Both the position numbers and the translations under genes were made by a program. A stretch of 64,000 nt of DNA from Lentisphaerota bacterium. GTDB lineage: Bacteria; Verrucomicrobiota; Lentisphaeria; Victivallales; Victivallaceae. The notes beneath the pieces were generated by a model. The model ran no database searches. It worked only from the letters and a program-made list of their open reading frames with translations, and was not told the origin of the DNA. Position 1 is the stretch's first letter; each line of letters starts with the position of its first letter. This document shows positions 42,740 to 51,622 of the stretch, in pieces. The stretch covers positions 1 through 64,000 of the forward strand of contig SUWG01000010.1 of NCBI GenBank assembly GCA_015061625.1, read 5' to 3'.

Positions 42740-44686
42740 TTAGCCGATGGAGATGCCGGAGGGCATATCGCCGTCGATGGTAACGAGTTTCAGGTTGTTG
42801 CCGTCTTTGGCGGCGAGGAGCATACCTTGAGATTCGATACCGCGGATTTTTGCCGGTTTAAGGTTGGCGACGATGACGATAGTTTTGCCGGTGATTTGTT
42901 CCGGGGAGTAGAATTGGGCGACACCGGCGACGAGTTGCCGGATTTCGCTGCCGACTTCGATGGAAAGTTTCAGAAGTTTATCTGCGCCCTCGACTTTTTC
43001 GGCGGAGAGGACTTTTGCAGTTTTCAACTGGGTTTTGAAAAATTCATCGATAGTGACGACGACATTGACCGGAGTTTCTGCTTCAGCGGGGGCAGATTTC
43101 TCTGCTTTGGCTTTTTTCTCTGCTTTTGGGGCAGGGGCGGCTTTGGCGGCGGCATCTTCTTCCACGATGATACGGGGGAAGAGCGGGGAGGCTTCTTTCA
43201 TGACGAAACCGGCGACGGATTTCAGATTTTTGAGATCGGCGATGCCGTTGATATTGGCTTGACCGGCACCGAGGACGTTGAGCAATTCCGCCATTTTTTC
43301 CGGCATGACGGGAGCGAGCAGGACGGCGACTTTGCAGAGTGCTTCGGCGGCGTTATGCAAGACGGTATGGAGTCGTGCGGGATCGCCGTTTTTGGCGAGG
43401 GTCCACGGGGCGCATTTTTCCAGATAGCGGTTTCCGGCGCGGACGGCATTCATTGCGGCATCGATACCCTGATCAAGTTTGTAGGAGTTCAGGCAGCATT
43501 CCATGGAAGAAATGGCATTATTGACGGCGTTGGCGAGTTCGGCATCGTCTTCATTGAGTTCATTGGGGGCGGGGATTTCGCCGCCGGTGGCGCGGATGGT
43601 GAGTTTGCTGACGCGGGAAAGGAGGTTGCCAAGATCGTTAGCCAAGTCGCTGTTGTAACGTGAGATGAATGAATCTTCGCTGAAGTTGGCATCGTTGCCC
43701 GGACTCATTTCGGCGAGGAGGAAGTAGCGGAAAGCATCCACTCCGGCGCGGTCGATCATATCCATCGGATTGACGACATTGCCGAGCGATTTGCTCATTT
43801 TGCTGTTTCCGGTAAGCCACCAGCCGTGGGCGAAGATGGTTTGCGGCATGGGCAGTCCGATAGCTTTGAGCATGGTGGGCCAGTAAACGCTGTGAGTGGT
43901 AAGGATATCTTTACCGATCAGGTGACAACTTGCGGGCCACCAGGCGTTGAATTTTTCGTCATCAGAACCGTACCCGACACCGGAAATGTAGTTGATCAGT
44001 GCATCGAACCAGACGTAGCAGACGTAATCGGGGTCGAAAGGCAGTTCGATACCCCATGAGAGTCGTGATTTGGGACGGCTGATGCAGAGGTCGCCCAAAG
44101 GTTTTTTCAGGAAGCCGAGAGTTTCATTGGCGCGGAAAGCGGGGAGAATGAAATCAGGATGGGTCTGGATGTATTCGATGAGCCAATCCTGATATTTGCT
44201 CATACGGAAAAAGTAGTTGCTTTCGGTGATGGCGTTGACATCGCGGCCGCAGTCGGGGCATTTGCCGTCAACGAGATCTTTTTCGGTAAAAAAGCGTTCA
44301 CATCCGACGCAGTACCAACCGGTGTAATCGGCTTTGTAGATTTCGTCGCGGTCATAAAGATCCTGCATGATTTTAGCAACGATTTTCTTGTGATTTTCCT
44401 GGGTGGTACGGATGAAATAGTCATTGGTGATGCCGAGCCGGTTCCAGAGTTCCTGAAATCTGACCACAGTTTCGTCGCAGTGGGCGAGGGGGGCGACGCC
44501 GCGTTTTTCGGCGGCCTGTTGAACTTTCTGTCCGTGTTCATCGGTACCGGTGAGGAAGAATGTTGCATCGGAAAGTGAGCGGTGACTGCGGGCCAGCACA
44601 TCGGCAAGCACGGTGGTGTAAGCGTGACCGATATGGGGGCGGTCATTGACGTAGTAGATGGGGGTGGTGACGTAAAATTTGCTCAT
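42740..44686 (-). CDS. metG: Methionyl-tRNA synthetase
   Basis: Class I synthetase that charges initiator and elongator Met tRNAs. 648 residues. HIGH-type motif PHIGHAYTT near the N-terminus, a CP domain with one zinc knuckle CVGC...CPDC, KMSKS in NSKMSKSLGN, an anticodon-binding helical domain, an Ala/Lys/Glu-rich linker (about 515-545), and a C-terminal EMAP/Trbp111 tRNA-binding domain (about 548-648) that forms the dimer in longer MetRS. Its predicted promoter overlaps the 3' end of the upstream gene. Confidence 0.97.
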   Translation of the reverse strand: MSKFYVTTPIYYVNDRPHIGHAYTTVLADVLARSHRSLSDATFFLTGTDEHGQKVQQAAEKRGVAPLAHCDETVVRFQELWNRLGITNDYFIRTTQENHKKIVAKIMQDLYDRDEIYKADYTGWYCVGCERFFTEKDLVDGKCPDCGRDVNAITESNYFFRMSKYQDWLIEYIQTHPDFILPAFRANETLGFLKKPLGDLCISRPKSRLSWGIELPFDPDYVCYVWFDALINYISGVGYGSDDEKFNAWWPASCHLIGKDILTTHSVYWPTMLKAIGLPMPQTIFAHGWWLTGNSKMSKSLGNVVNPMDMIDRAGVDAFRYFLLAEMSPGNDANFSEDSFISRYNSDLANDLGNLLSRVSKLTIRATGGEIPAPNELNEDDAELANAVNNAISSMECCLNSYKLDQGIDAAMNAVRAGNRYLEKCAPWTLAKNGDPARLHTVLHNAAEALCKVAVLLAPVMPEKMAELLNVLGAGQANINGIADLKNLKSVAGFVMKEASPLFPRIIVEEDAAAKAAPAPKAEKKAKAEKSAPAEAETPVNVVVTIDEFFKTQLKTAKVLSAEKVEGADKLLKLSIEVGSEIRQLVAGVAQFYSPEQITGKTIVIVANLKPAKIRGIESQGMLLAAKDGNNLKLVTIDGDMPSGISIG

Positions 44687-44733
44687 AGTATGTAAATCTC
44701 CTTAAAAAACAGCAAAAAATCGTTCATTTATAT

Positions 44734-44762
44734 AATATACTTCAATTTTCCATAATCGTCAA
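44734..44762 (-). promoter_or_regulatory. Predicted promoter of metG
   Basis: On the minus strand TTGACG (44762-44757), 17-base spacer, TATATT (44739-44734). The -35 and most of the spacer lie within the last codons of the upstream gene. No T-box-like leader fits in the 47 bases before the ATG. Confidence 0.75.
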
Positions 44763-46343
44763 TATCCGGTGGGTATCATTTAAGAGCATAGTGTATTTCT
44801 GATACATATCCGGCGGCAGATCTTCGGGGTGGAGTACATGGAGGAGGTGTGAATAGACTTTGTGCGGATCTTCCCGGAGTGCGAAACACCATGCCATGTA
44901 GTAGTGGATATAATCCGGATTTATCAATTCTTCTTCCCATGCTTTTTTTGCGGCACCGGCGGCCGGATCGATACGTCCTTTTTCCAGACACTTATCCATG
45001 AACATAAAGAAGGCGGTTTCGGAACGGAAATTGCAGGCTTTCCAGTGGTCGAAATATGCTGCGAGGACTTCGCTGTCGTTTGCCTGTTCAGAGTTTTCCA
45101 TAGCCATAGCCCACGCCGAGTAGTCATGCGGGCGGATTTTTTGCGGCACATCGCCATTATGGATGCTGAAAAAAACTCCGATGGCGGCGGCGAAAAGCAT
45201 TGCACCGCGCATTCGGGCATCTTTTATCCGGAAAAAGATCACGACGGCACTGGCGGCGATGATGAACAGATATGGCACCAGCATCAGGCGGTATCGGCCG
45301 ATGGGTTCTCTGGCGCAAAGCGGCAGTACCATAGTTATCAAAGGTAACAGGAGCAGTCCGTAACGTTTTTTCCATGAACCGGAAAAGATGACGATCATAA
45401 TTCCGGCCACGGCAAGCGGAATTATCAGACCGGGTGCGGGAAAATAATCCAGCAGCGGGAGTTTCTCGCACCAGAAATAGATGTTTTGATTTTCGGGTAA
45501 TTCGCCGTATTTGAACATAGCCGGTATTCTGGAAGCGGCCTGTTTGACGGTTGTCAACAGGCCCGTTGTTACCGAAGATGCCGGGGCCGCGGCACTGCTT
45601 TCCGGAGTGCCGGTGTTATAAGAAACCGTGTAGCTGACAATGTCGAAAAACGGAGAAAATTTCCAACCGTTGGCTTTGTTGAATGCCGAGGCGGCCGGCA
45701 GCAGAAGCAGCGGCAGGAGCGCAGCCCGGAAAATTTTACAGAATTGTTTGCGTTTATACATTTTGTAAGCACAGTACAGTGCCAAAGCTCCCAGATACGG
45801 CATGACCGCCAGCCGCCCCTCGATCGTGGCGAATGCGGCAAAGCCGAAGAGCAGTGAACTTGACCAGTTGAAACGTTTGCGTAAAGCATTGAGCATACAC
45901 CAGAATGTGAAAAGAGCAAAATTGACGGCAAAGGTTTCTTTCAGAATGGAAAATTCGTAAACCAGAAATGGCAGATACGAGGCGGAAATAAATCCGCAGA
46001 TCAGAGCTGTCCGCCGTTTGCCGGTAAATTTCAAAATGATATCGGTCAGGCATGTGCAGCCGGCAATACCGACAGCCGTCTGGATGGCAAATACTGCCCA
46101 TACAGCATGAATTTGCCGGTTGCACAGATAGCACAGATAAATCACCAGACGGTGAAAGGTGAAAAATGCCGGATACGGGTCACTGCCGCTCCATTCTGAG
46201 TAGCGCAGTAAAGTTTGCATATCCAGCCCCGGCACGAGGTGATAAGCGGCAAAAAACGAGTTGAAAAACTGGAGTGCAAAAATAATGCGGATGAATAAAG
46301 CGGCAAGGGCAACGGATATCAGAATTTTTTTTCTGGTCAACAT
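44742..46343 (-). CDS. Polytopic membrane protein, probable glycosyltransferase (GT-C-like)
   Basis: 533 residues with about 10 hydrophobic segments to residue 385 and a soluble C-terminal domain with TPR-like helices (AAGAAKKAWEEELINPDYIHYYMAWCFALRE region). The first loop VPGLDMQTLLRYSEW and SGSDPYPAFFTFHRLV carry the acidic residues expected of GT-C proteins of the dolichyl-phosphate-mannose type. AAGGA precedes the ATG. It is a single-gene unit with its own promoter, read into metG. Confidence 0.68.
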   Translation of the reverse strand: MLTRKKILISVALAALFIRIIFALQFFNSFFAAYHLVPGLDMQTLLRYSEWSGSDPYPAFFTFHRLVIYLCYLCNRQIHAVWAVFAIQTAVGIAGCTCLTDIILKFTGKRRTALICGFISASYLPFLVYEFSILKETFAVNFALFTFWCMLNALRKRFNWSSSLLFGFAAFATIEGRLAVMPYLGALALYCAYKMYKRKQFCKIFRAALLPLLLLPAASAFNKANGWKFSPFFDIVSYTVSYNTGTPESSAAAPASSVTTGLLTTVKQAASRIPAMFKYGELPENQNIYFWCEKLPLLDYFPAPGLIIPLAVAGIMIVIFSGSWKKRYGLLLLPLITMVLPLCAREPIGRYRLMLVPYLFIIAASAVVIFFRIKDARMRGAMLFAAAIGVFFSIHNGDVPQKIRPHDYSAWAMAMENSEQANDSEVLAAYFDHWKACNFRSETAFFMFMDKCLEKGRIDPAAGAAKKAWEEELINPDYIHYYMAWCFALREDPHKVYSHLLHVLHPEDLPPDMYQKYTMLLNDTHRILTIMEN

Positions 46344-46377
46344 GATAATTTTTCCTTCTTACTGTATATTTTAGAGA

Positions 46378-46406
46378 AATATATCACCAAAAGGGGTTGA
46401 AAACAA
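46378..46406 (-). promoter_or_regulatory. Predicted promoter of the 533-residue membrane protein gene
   Basis: On the minus strand TTGTTT (46406-46401), 17-base spacer, TATATT (46383-46378) with TG one base before the -10. It is divergent from the rnpB promoter. Confidence 0.7.
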
Positions 46407-46445
46407 GTGAAAAAAATTATCTCGTGAAGATTTGCAGAATTTTTC

Positions 46446-46473
46446 TTGCATATTTTTGGAATATGATTATATT
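46446..46473 (+). promoter_or_regulatory. Predicted promoter of rnpB
   Basis: TTGCAT (46446-46451), 16-base spacer, TATATT (46468-46473). The expected start, about 7 bases on, coincides with the first base of the RNase P helix P1 at 46480, which supports the call. Confidence 0.8.
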
Positions 46474-46479
46474 AAATAA

Positions 46480-46846
46480 GAAGAACATCTTGATCGCGGG
46501 CAATCGCGGCGGGGGGTATTCCCCCCGTTGAGGAAAGTCCGGACTGCATAGAGCGGGGAGCCCTTTTGAAAAGAAGGGTGCTGTGGACTATATTCCACGG
46601 AAAGACCAGTGCAACAGAGAGCAGACCGCCGCCGCAAGGCGGTAAGGGTGAAAGGGTGGGGTAAGAGCCCACCGGGTGACAGTGAGAGCTTCACCGCATG
46701 GTAAACTCCTCCCGCAGCAAGACCAAATAGGGAGTGAGCCGTGGCTCGCGGCGTTATGAACTCCGGGTTCTGGTCGCACAGACAGATGATTGCCGCCGCC
46801 GCAAGGCGGTACAGAATCCGGCTTACAGCGGTCGTGATGTTCTTGT
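46480..46846 (+). ncRNA. rnpB: RNase P RNA (bacterial class A)
   Basis: Catalytic RNA that matures tRNA 5' ends. The conserved 5' core GAGGAAAGTCCGGACT is at 46530-46545 and the 3' core ACAGAATCCGGCTTA at 46811-46825; AGACCAGTGCAACAGAGA and the CACCGGGTGACAGTGAGAGC region lie between. Helix P1 is unusually long: 46482-46490 pairs perfectly with 46836-46844 and continues inward with wobbles. A 19-base hairpin sequence occurs twice (46626-46644 and 46793-46811). A T-run at 46846-46850 follows P1. Open frames on both strands here are spurious. Confidence 0.95.
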
Positions 46847-46908
46847 TTTTGAAGATTTCAGGAGCGGCGCAGATTGCCGCAGATTTTGATAAATTGAGGA
46901 TTTTTTTC

Positions 46909-47721
46909 ATGGCGAAGTATGCTGTTTTAAGCGATATTCATGCTAACGCCGAGGCATTGGAAGCGGTTTTGGCGAAGTGCCGGTCGGTTGGCGCGGATCA
47001 GTTTTTGTTTCTGGGTGATCTGGTCGGTTACAATGCCGATGTCAAACGTTGTCTTGAGTTGGCCAGAGAATTGAATTTCGTGGCGGCGGTGCGTGGCAAT
47101 CATGACGATTTTGCCATAAAAAAAGATGAGATACCCAGCGGATTCAACACCAATGCGGCGATCGCTATCGGTTGGACAAGGAGCATGATCACCGACGAAG
47201 ACCGGGAGTTTCTGGAGTCGATGCCGCTTAAACGCACGGTGCCGGGAATTCCGGTGACTCTGGTTCATGCCACGTTGGATTCTCCGGAGACTTGGGGGTA
47301 TGTGTTTGACACCCATCATGCGGTGGGGAATTTTTCGTATCAACTTTCGCAAGTGTGTTTCTGCGGACACTCTCATGTGCCGGTGGCGTTTGACAAAGCG
47401 CCATTTGCCAGCGGCAGAAAACTGGTCGAAGTGATCGATGCGTGGGAGCATAGTGCGGCTTATCCGCTTGCCGATGATGATTTTACCATTTCAGATGAGT
47501 TGGAAGTCAAGTTGGAAAAAGGTCATAAATACCTGTTCAATATCGGCAGTATCGGCCAGCCGCGCAATGGCGACAACCGGGCTTCATTTGCGGTTTATGA
47601 TACGGAAGCGCAGAGTGTGACCCGTTACCGGGTGCCGTATGATATCGCTGCGGCGCAGGCCCGGGTGCGGGAAGCCGGTTTGCCGGAAAGATTGGCGTTG
47701 CGCCTTGAATGGGGCCGTTAA
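46909..47721 (+). CDS. Calcineurin-like metallophosphoesterase
   Basis: 270-residue cytoplasmic phosphoesterase of the YfcE/Mre11-related superfamily. Metal ligands: SDIHAN, GDLVGYN, RGNHDD, VHATLD and GHSHVPVAF. Similar stand-alone enzymes hydrolyse phosphodiesters or diadenosine compounds; the substrate cannot be inferred. An upstream in-frame start at 46741 lies inside rnpB, so ATG 46909, with GAGGA at 46896-46900, is correct. It is followed by a heptosyltransferase after 10 bases. Confidence 0.88.
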   Translation: MAKYAVLSDIHANAEALEAVLAKCRSVGADQFLFLGDLVGYNADVKRCLELARELNFVAAVRGNHDDFAIKKDEIPSGFNTNAAIAIGWTRSMITDEDREFLESMPLKRTVPGIPVTLVHATLDSPETWGYVFDTHHAVGNFSYQLSQVCFCGHSHVPVAFDKAPFASGRKLVEVIDAWEHSAAYPLADDDFTISDELEVKLEKGHKYLFNIGSIGQPRNGDNRASFAVYDTEAQSVTRYRVPYDIAAAQARVREAGLPERLALRLEWGR

Positions 47722-47731
47722 GGAGATTATT

Positions 47732-48733
47732 TTGCAGATATTAGTGATCAAACCGAGCAGTTTCGGGGATATCGTGCATCTTTTCCCGGCGTTGGCACTG
47801 ATGCGGAAGAAGTTTCCGGAAGCCGAACTGGATTTTGTGGTCAATCCTGAATTTGCATCGTTGCTGGATTTTTCACCGTTCCCGGTGCGGCGTAAGATCA
47901 TATTTGAGCGCAAGAAGTTGTCATCGCTCCGTTTTCTGCCGGAGTTGCTGGCGTTGCGCCGCAATTTGCGCAAAGTGCATTACGATATAACGATCGATTT
48001 TCAGGGATTGTTTCGCAGTGGTTATGTGGCGCATTTGAGCCGGAGCAAGGTGAAAGCCGGTTTTTCCGGAGCGCGTGAAAGCAGTGCTGAAATTTTTTAC
48101 AACCGGAAAATAGCGGTTTCACCGGCCCATGCGGTCGAGCGTTACGCGGCATTGGCGAAAGAACTTTTTGAGATCGGTTACGAGCTTGAGCAGCCGGATC
48201 TGCCGGTGAATGAAAAAGCCCGGCAGAGTTTGCCGGAATTACCGGAAAAATATATCGTTTTGCTGCCGGGGACCCGTTGGGAAAGCAAACGTTTTCCGGC
48301 GGAGTTTTTCGGCAGTATCTGCCGGAATATCCGGGAAAAGCATCCGGATATGGCTTTTATTGCCGCCGGAAGTGCCGGTGAACGTGAACACGCCGGTACG
48401 ATTTGGGATGAAGTGATAAATATGGCTGGCAAGACTTCTTTGCCGCAATTGTTTGAACTTTTGCGCCGGGCGGAAGCGGTGATCGGTAATGATTCCGGGC
48501 CGTTGCACGCGGCGGCGGCATTGAAGCGGCCGGTTTTCGGTTTTTACGGGCCGACAGATCCGGTGCTTACCGGGCCGTGGGGGGATAATTGCCGGTTCTT
48601 TTTTGCGGATTGTTCCTGTGCCGGTTGTCTGAAGCGGATTTGTCCGGATGGCAGTTACCGCTGCTGGCAGATGGATACACAGATGATCGCCGATGAAGTA
48701 AGTCAGGTGTGCAACAGGGGAGAGGGAATATGA
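47732..48733 (+). CDS. Heptosyltransferase-like GT9 family protein
   Basis: 333 residues of the ADP-heptose:LPS heptosyltransferase family (WaaC/WaaF/WaaQ). The N-terminus ILVIKPSSFGDIVHLFPAL is the family signature; the C-terminal domain has LLPGTRWESKRFP and the nucleotide site IGNDSGPLHAAAAL. It likely builds the LPS inner core after KDO is added by WaaA (53.4 kb). Start TTG 47732 is preceded by AAGGAG at 47720-47725; the upstream ATG frame runs through the previous gene. It ends CAGCLKRICPDGSYRCW before a short tail. Confidence 0.87.
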   Translation: MQILVIKPSSFGDIVHLFPALALMRKKFPEAELDFVVNPEFASLLDFSPFPVRRKIIFERKKLSSLRFLPELLALRRNLRKVHYDITIDFQGLFRSGYVAHLSRSKVKAGFSGARESSAEIFYNRKIAVSPAHAVERYAALAKELFEIGYELEQPDLPVNEKARQSLPELPEKYIVLLPGTRWESKRFPAEFFGSICRNIREKHPDMAFIAAGSAGEREHAGTIWDEVINMAGKTSLPQLFELLRRAEAVIGNDSGPLHAAAALKRPVFGFYGPTDPVLTGPWGDNCRFFFADCSCAGCLKRICPDGSYRCWQMDTQMIADEVSQVCNRGEGI

Positions 48734-49698
48734 AAAAAATGATAAAAGCCGCCGTGATGTTGTTGCTGATGTTGTCAGTGATGCCGGTTTCCGGGCAGTT
48801 GTCAGTGACGTTGCGATTCAACCGCACTCATTATATGGTTCATGAGCAGGTGTATGCCTGTGTGACGATCCGCAATGATTCCGGCCGTCCGTTGATTTTC
48901 GGTGAACGCCCGGAACTTCAGGGGTTCATACTCTTTGACATCCGCGATCAGAATAACCGTTTGATCCAGCGTTTGCCGGATATGGAGTTCCAAACCAAAG
49001 GGTTGTATCTTGCCCCCGGAGAAACCAAAAATATCGTAGTGCCTCTGCACCGGTATTATAATTTGCGCCGGGCCGGGACATACCGGATTCACGCCTATGT
49101 TTCCCACAATGCTCTGCGTCAGGAGTTCCGCAGCCGCAATGTTTCCATCCGGGTTTCCGACGGGGCGGTGGTGTGGCGCAAAACGGTGGGGTTGCCCAGC
49201 CGCACCGGCAGCGATGATGAACCGGTGGTAACCCGGGTGTATTCGATCGTAAAAATGGAAAATAATACCGAAAAATTTTACTATCTGCGCGTGGAAGATA
49301 ACGGACTGATCTATGCTGTTACCCGTATCGGTCAGGTTTTGGCGCATACCCGTTATGAAGTTCAGGTGGATATGCTCAGCCGGATCCATCTGCTTATGCC
49401 GGTCGGCCCGCGGGTATTCCATTATATGTCCTTCAATGGTGACGGCATGATTCTGGAAAATTCTTATTGGAAAACCAGCGGCACTGTTCCCATGCTGCAT
49501 CGGGATGCATCTACTGGCACTGTTACCCGGATGGGGGGCGTTCCGGCGAGAGCGGGGGTGGATTATGTTGACCCGTCCAGCGGTCAGGTGACGGCATCGG
49601 ATTTGATGGGCGGCACTCCGGCGGCACCGCGTCGTGACAGCGGAGTGGTTGATCTCGGTGACGGTGTGATGCCGACCCAGGTAGATGATGCAGAGTGA
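48730..49698 (+). CDS. Exported protein with N-terminal beta-sandwich, unknown function
   Basis: 322 residues with a signal peptide (1-22, cleavage likely after VSG). Residues about 25-150 look like an Ig-like or BsuPI-type beta domain: HEQVYACVTIRNDSGRPL, LYLAPGETKNIVVPL and RRAGTYRIHAYV. A second region (170-260) has KFYYLRVEDNGLIYAVTRIG. The C-terminal 60 residues are low-complexity. Start ATG 48730 follows GGGAGAGGG and overlaps the heptosyltransferase stop by 4 bases (ATGA). I do not recognise the family; envelope location is likely. Confidence 0.72.
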   Translation: MKKMIKAAVMLLLMLSVMPVSGQLSVTLRFNRTHYMVHEQVYACVTIRNDSGRPLIFGERPELQGFILFDIRDQNNRLIQRLPDMEFQTKGLYLAPGETKNIVVPLHRYYNLRRAGTYRIHAYVSHNALRQEFRSRNVSIRVSDGAVVWRKTVGLPSRTGSDDEPVVTRVYSIVKMENNTEKFYYLRVEDNGLIYAVTRIGQVLAHTRYEVQVDMLSRIHLLMPVGPRVFHYMSFNGDGMILENSYWKTSGTVPMLHRDASTGTVTRMGGVPARAGVDYVDPSSGQVTASDLMGGTPAAPRRDSGVVDLGDGVMPTQVDDAE

Positions 49699-50821
49699 AG
49701 TTATTGAGATCACGTCGTGTGCTTACGGCGGTGATGGTGTCGGGCGTTTGAGCGACGGCCGGATCTGTTTCGTGCCGGGGGTGACCCCCGGAGAGATCGC
49801 CGGGGTGAAGATCATTGCGGAAAAGAAGCGTTTCTGCCGGGGTGAAGTGGTGGAAATTTTCCGCAAGTCTGACCATCGTCAGGATGCGCCGTGTCCGCTT
49901 TACGGTCATTGTCCGGGGTGTGCGTATATGCACATGGATTACGCTTGTGAAGTGGAAATCAAATCCTGCCAGTTGCGTGATTTTCTGGTGCGCGGCAAAG
50001 TAGCTTCTCCGGAAGTGATAAAATCCCCTTTTGCTTCTCCGTCTGAATTATTCTACCGAAACAAACTGGTTTTGCATCATGCCGGTTATGTGGCATCTGA
50101 CAACCGGAGTATTATTCCGGTGAAAAAGTGTTTTCTGGCCGATGAAAAGATCAATGATATTCTCGGTCAGGCGGGGGGAGGGGAAACGCTGTTTCGCAAG
50201 AGCAGCACGCAGGAAGCGGCGCAGATCATATCTCCGGAAACGCCGGGAATCATCCGGGAAAACATTGATGGAGCCGGAAATTTTTCGGTTGCTGGGAATG
50301 GATTTTTCCAAACGAATATGGCGGTGGCCTCCGAATTGGTGCGTCAGGTGAAAACGGCGGTGAAACTTTCCGGTTGCCGGCATTTGCTGGAACTTTACTG
50401 CGGGGTCGGAGTTTTTTCCATAGCATTGGCGGAAAGTTTCCCTGAATTATGCTGTACCGGTGTGGAGGTCAACAGTCAGGCGATCCGGTTTGCCAAGCAG
50501 AATGCGGCGGAGCATCAGGTATCTGACCGTTGCCGCTTTTACGCCATGGACGCACTCAAGGCATTGAAACGCTTCCGGAATCATCCGGATTGGGCGGTGC
50601 TGGTCGATCCGCCCCGGGGCGGCATGGAAAAACCGGCATTGCAGAAACTGCTTGAAGTTGATGCCCGGCAGATCATTTACATTTCCTGTGCGGCAGATAC
50701 ACTGGTGCGGGATCTGCAAATACTTGTTCCGGCGGGCTATGAGGTCAGAAGTGCGCAAATGCTGGATATGTTCCCCCGGACGGCGCATTTTGAAGTGCTT
50801 TGCGTATTGCAGAAGCGGTGA
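49685..50821 (+). CDS. Class I SAM-dependent RNA m5U methyltransferase (RlmD/TrmA family)
   Basis: 378 residues: an N-terminal TRAM-like domain (about 1-60), an iron-sulfur cysteine set (CPLYGHCPGC and a later Cys), then a Rossmann methyltransferase with LLELYCGVGVFSIALAE, VDPPRGGM and the catalytic cysteine in IIYISCAADTLVRD. The Fe-S set fits RlmD/RlmC-type 23S rRNA enzymes better than TrmA, but the exact site is unclear. The start overlaps the upstream gene by 14 bases. It ends convergently 4 bases from the next gene. Confidence 0.88.
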   Translation: MMQSEVIEITSCAYGGDGVGRLSDGRICFVPGVTPGEIAGVKIIAEKKRFCRGEVVEIFRKSDHRQDAPCPLYGHCPGCAYMHMDYACEVEIKSCQLRDFLVRGKVASPEVIKSPFASPSELFYRNKLVLHHAGYVASDNRSIIPVKKCFLADEKINDILGQAGGGETLFRKSSTQEAAQIISPETPGIIRENIDGAGNFSVAGNGFFQTNMAVASELVRQVKTAVKLSGCRHLLELYCGVGVFSIALAESFPELCCTGVEVNSQAIRFAKQNAAEHQVSDRCRFYAMDALKALKRFRNHPDWAVLVDPPRGGMEKPALQKLLEVDARQIIYISCAADTLVRDLQILVPAGYEVRSAQMLDMFPRTAHFEVLCVLQKR

Positions 50822-50825
50822 TTTA

Positions 50826-51140
50826 TCAGTGCGGATGCCCCAATTCTTTCCAGGCCGATTGCCTTACTCTCGGAGCATCGCCTCCGGCGACATCCAGTTG
50901 CAAAATCCATGATTTCCCGGTCAGTGTATCGAGTTTGACCAGCACATACTGGGTGTCGTGGCTGCCGTTTATTCCCGGAGAAATGACATTGACCTGGGCG
51001 GCGACGATCACATAACGGCTGGGGGAGTATTCCTGACTGTTGCCGACTTGAGCATTGCATAACGGGATCATCAGTGACAGCAGGATAAGAATGATGATCA
51101 TTACGACTGTGGAAGTGAGAATAACCTTTTTCATTTTCAT
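50826..51140 (-). CDS. Small exported or anchored protein, unknown function
   Basis: 104 residues. N-terminus MKMKKVILTSTVVMIIILILLSLMIPLCNAQ is a signal peptide or anchor; cleavage after CNA is possible. The rest, with RYVIVAAQVN and TQYVLVKLDTLTGKSWILQLD, looks like a small beta protein ending in a conserved-looking Trp. GGAG precedes ATG 51140; a start at 51182 would add 14 unsupported residues. Single-gene unit with its own promoter. Confidence 0.68.
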   Translation of the reverse strand: MKMKKVILTSTVVMIIILILLSLMIPLCNAQVGNSQEYSPSRYVIVAAQVNVISPGINGSHDTQYVLVKLDTLTGKSWILQLDVAGGDAPRVRQSAWKELGHPH

Positions 51141-51164
51141 AAACTCCTTTCTCCTCTGAAAATA

Positions 51165-51192
51165 AATATAAGCGGAAATCATGGCAACTCAA
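51165..51192 (-). promoter_or_regulatory. Predicted promoter of the 104-residue protein gene
   Basis: On the minus strand TTGAGT (51192-51187), 16-base spacer, TATATT (51170-51165). Divergent from the ptsH promoter, with the two -35s 11 bases apart. Confidence 0.65.
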
Positions 51193-51203
51193 GGAAAAGA
51201 GGG

Positions 51204-51232
51204 TTGAAAAAATGTGAAAATGGTGATATATT
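51204..51232 (+). promoter_or_regulatory. Predicted promoter of ptsH-ptsI
   Basis: TTGAAA (51204-51209), 17-base spacer, TATATT (51227-51232), with TG one base before the -10. The leader to the ptsH ATG is about 70 bases. Confidence 0.8.
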
Positions 51233-51311
51233 AAGGAAATGTTAAGTTTCCGGTTATTTCAAGAGAGGTGCCGGAAAGGTTTTTTTTAGATAGAGAGGAA
51301 ATGGAGTTTCG

Positions 51312-51605
51312 ATGATGGCAACTGGTGCAAGTGTATGCAGAAAGGTGATAGTCGGCAGCGCGATGGGATTGCACGCCCGTCCGGCGGCTCAAATCGTGCA
51401 TATTGCCGGTAAATATAATTCCGAGTTGAAACTCCGTCGTACTGACGGCAAGGGCAGTGATGCTGATTGCCGCAGTGTGCTGGCGATGTTGATGCTTGCC
51501 GCCGGCAAGGATACCGAGCTGGAATTGCGCGGGTGCGGCATTGATGCTGCCGAGGCGGTCAATTCTGTCGCAGAATATTTCGAGCGTAATTTCGACGACA
51601 AGTAA
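51312..51605 (+). CDS. ptsH: Phosphocarrier protein HPr
   Basis: Carries phosphate from enzyme I in the phosphotransferase system. 97 residues. Active histidine His21 in MGLHARPAAQIV; regulatory-serine motif CRSVLAMLMLAAG (Ser55, equal to Ser46 of classical HPr), so control by an HPr kinase is possible, though none is in the window. The chain has a three-residue insertion between the two sites compared with E. coli. ATG 51312 or 51315 could start it. ptsI follows after 17 bases; there is no EII permease gene nearby. Confidence 0.93.
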   Translation: MMATGASVCRKVIVGSAMGLHARPAAQIVHIAGKYNSELKLRRTDGKGSDADCRSVLAMLMLAAGKDTELELRGCGIDAAEAVNSVAEYFERNFDDK

Positions 51606-51622
51606 TATCACAGGGGTAACAG

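Noticed and set aside
42827-43663. 278-codon open frame on the plus strand
   Set aside because: Antisense to metG; the product is Gly/Phe/Asp repeats typical of shadow frames.
46467-46910. Open frames on both strands and an early start for the phosphoesterase at 46741
   Set aside because: The region is rnpB; conserved RNase P cores explain it, and the phosphoesterase has a proper ribosome site at 46896.
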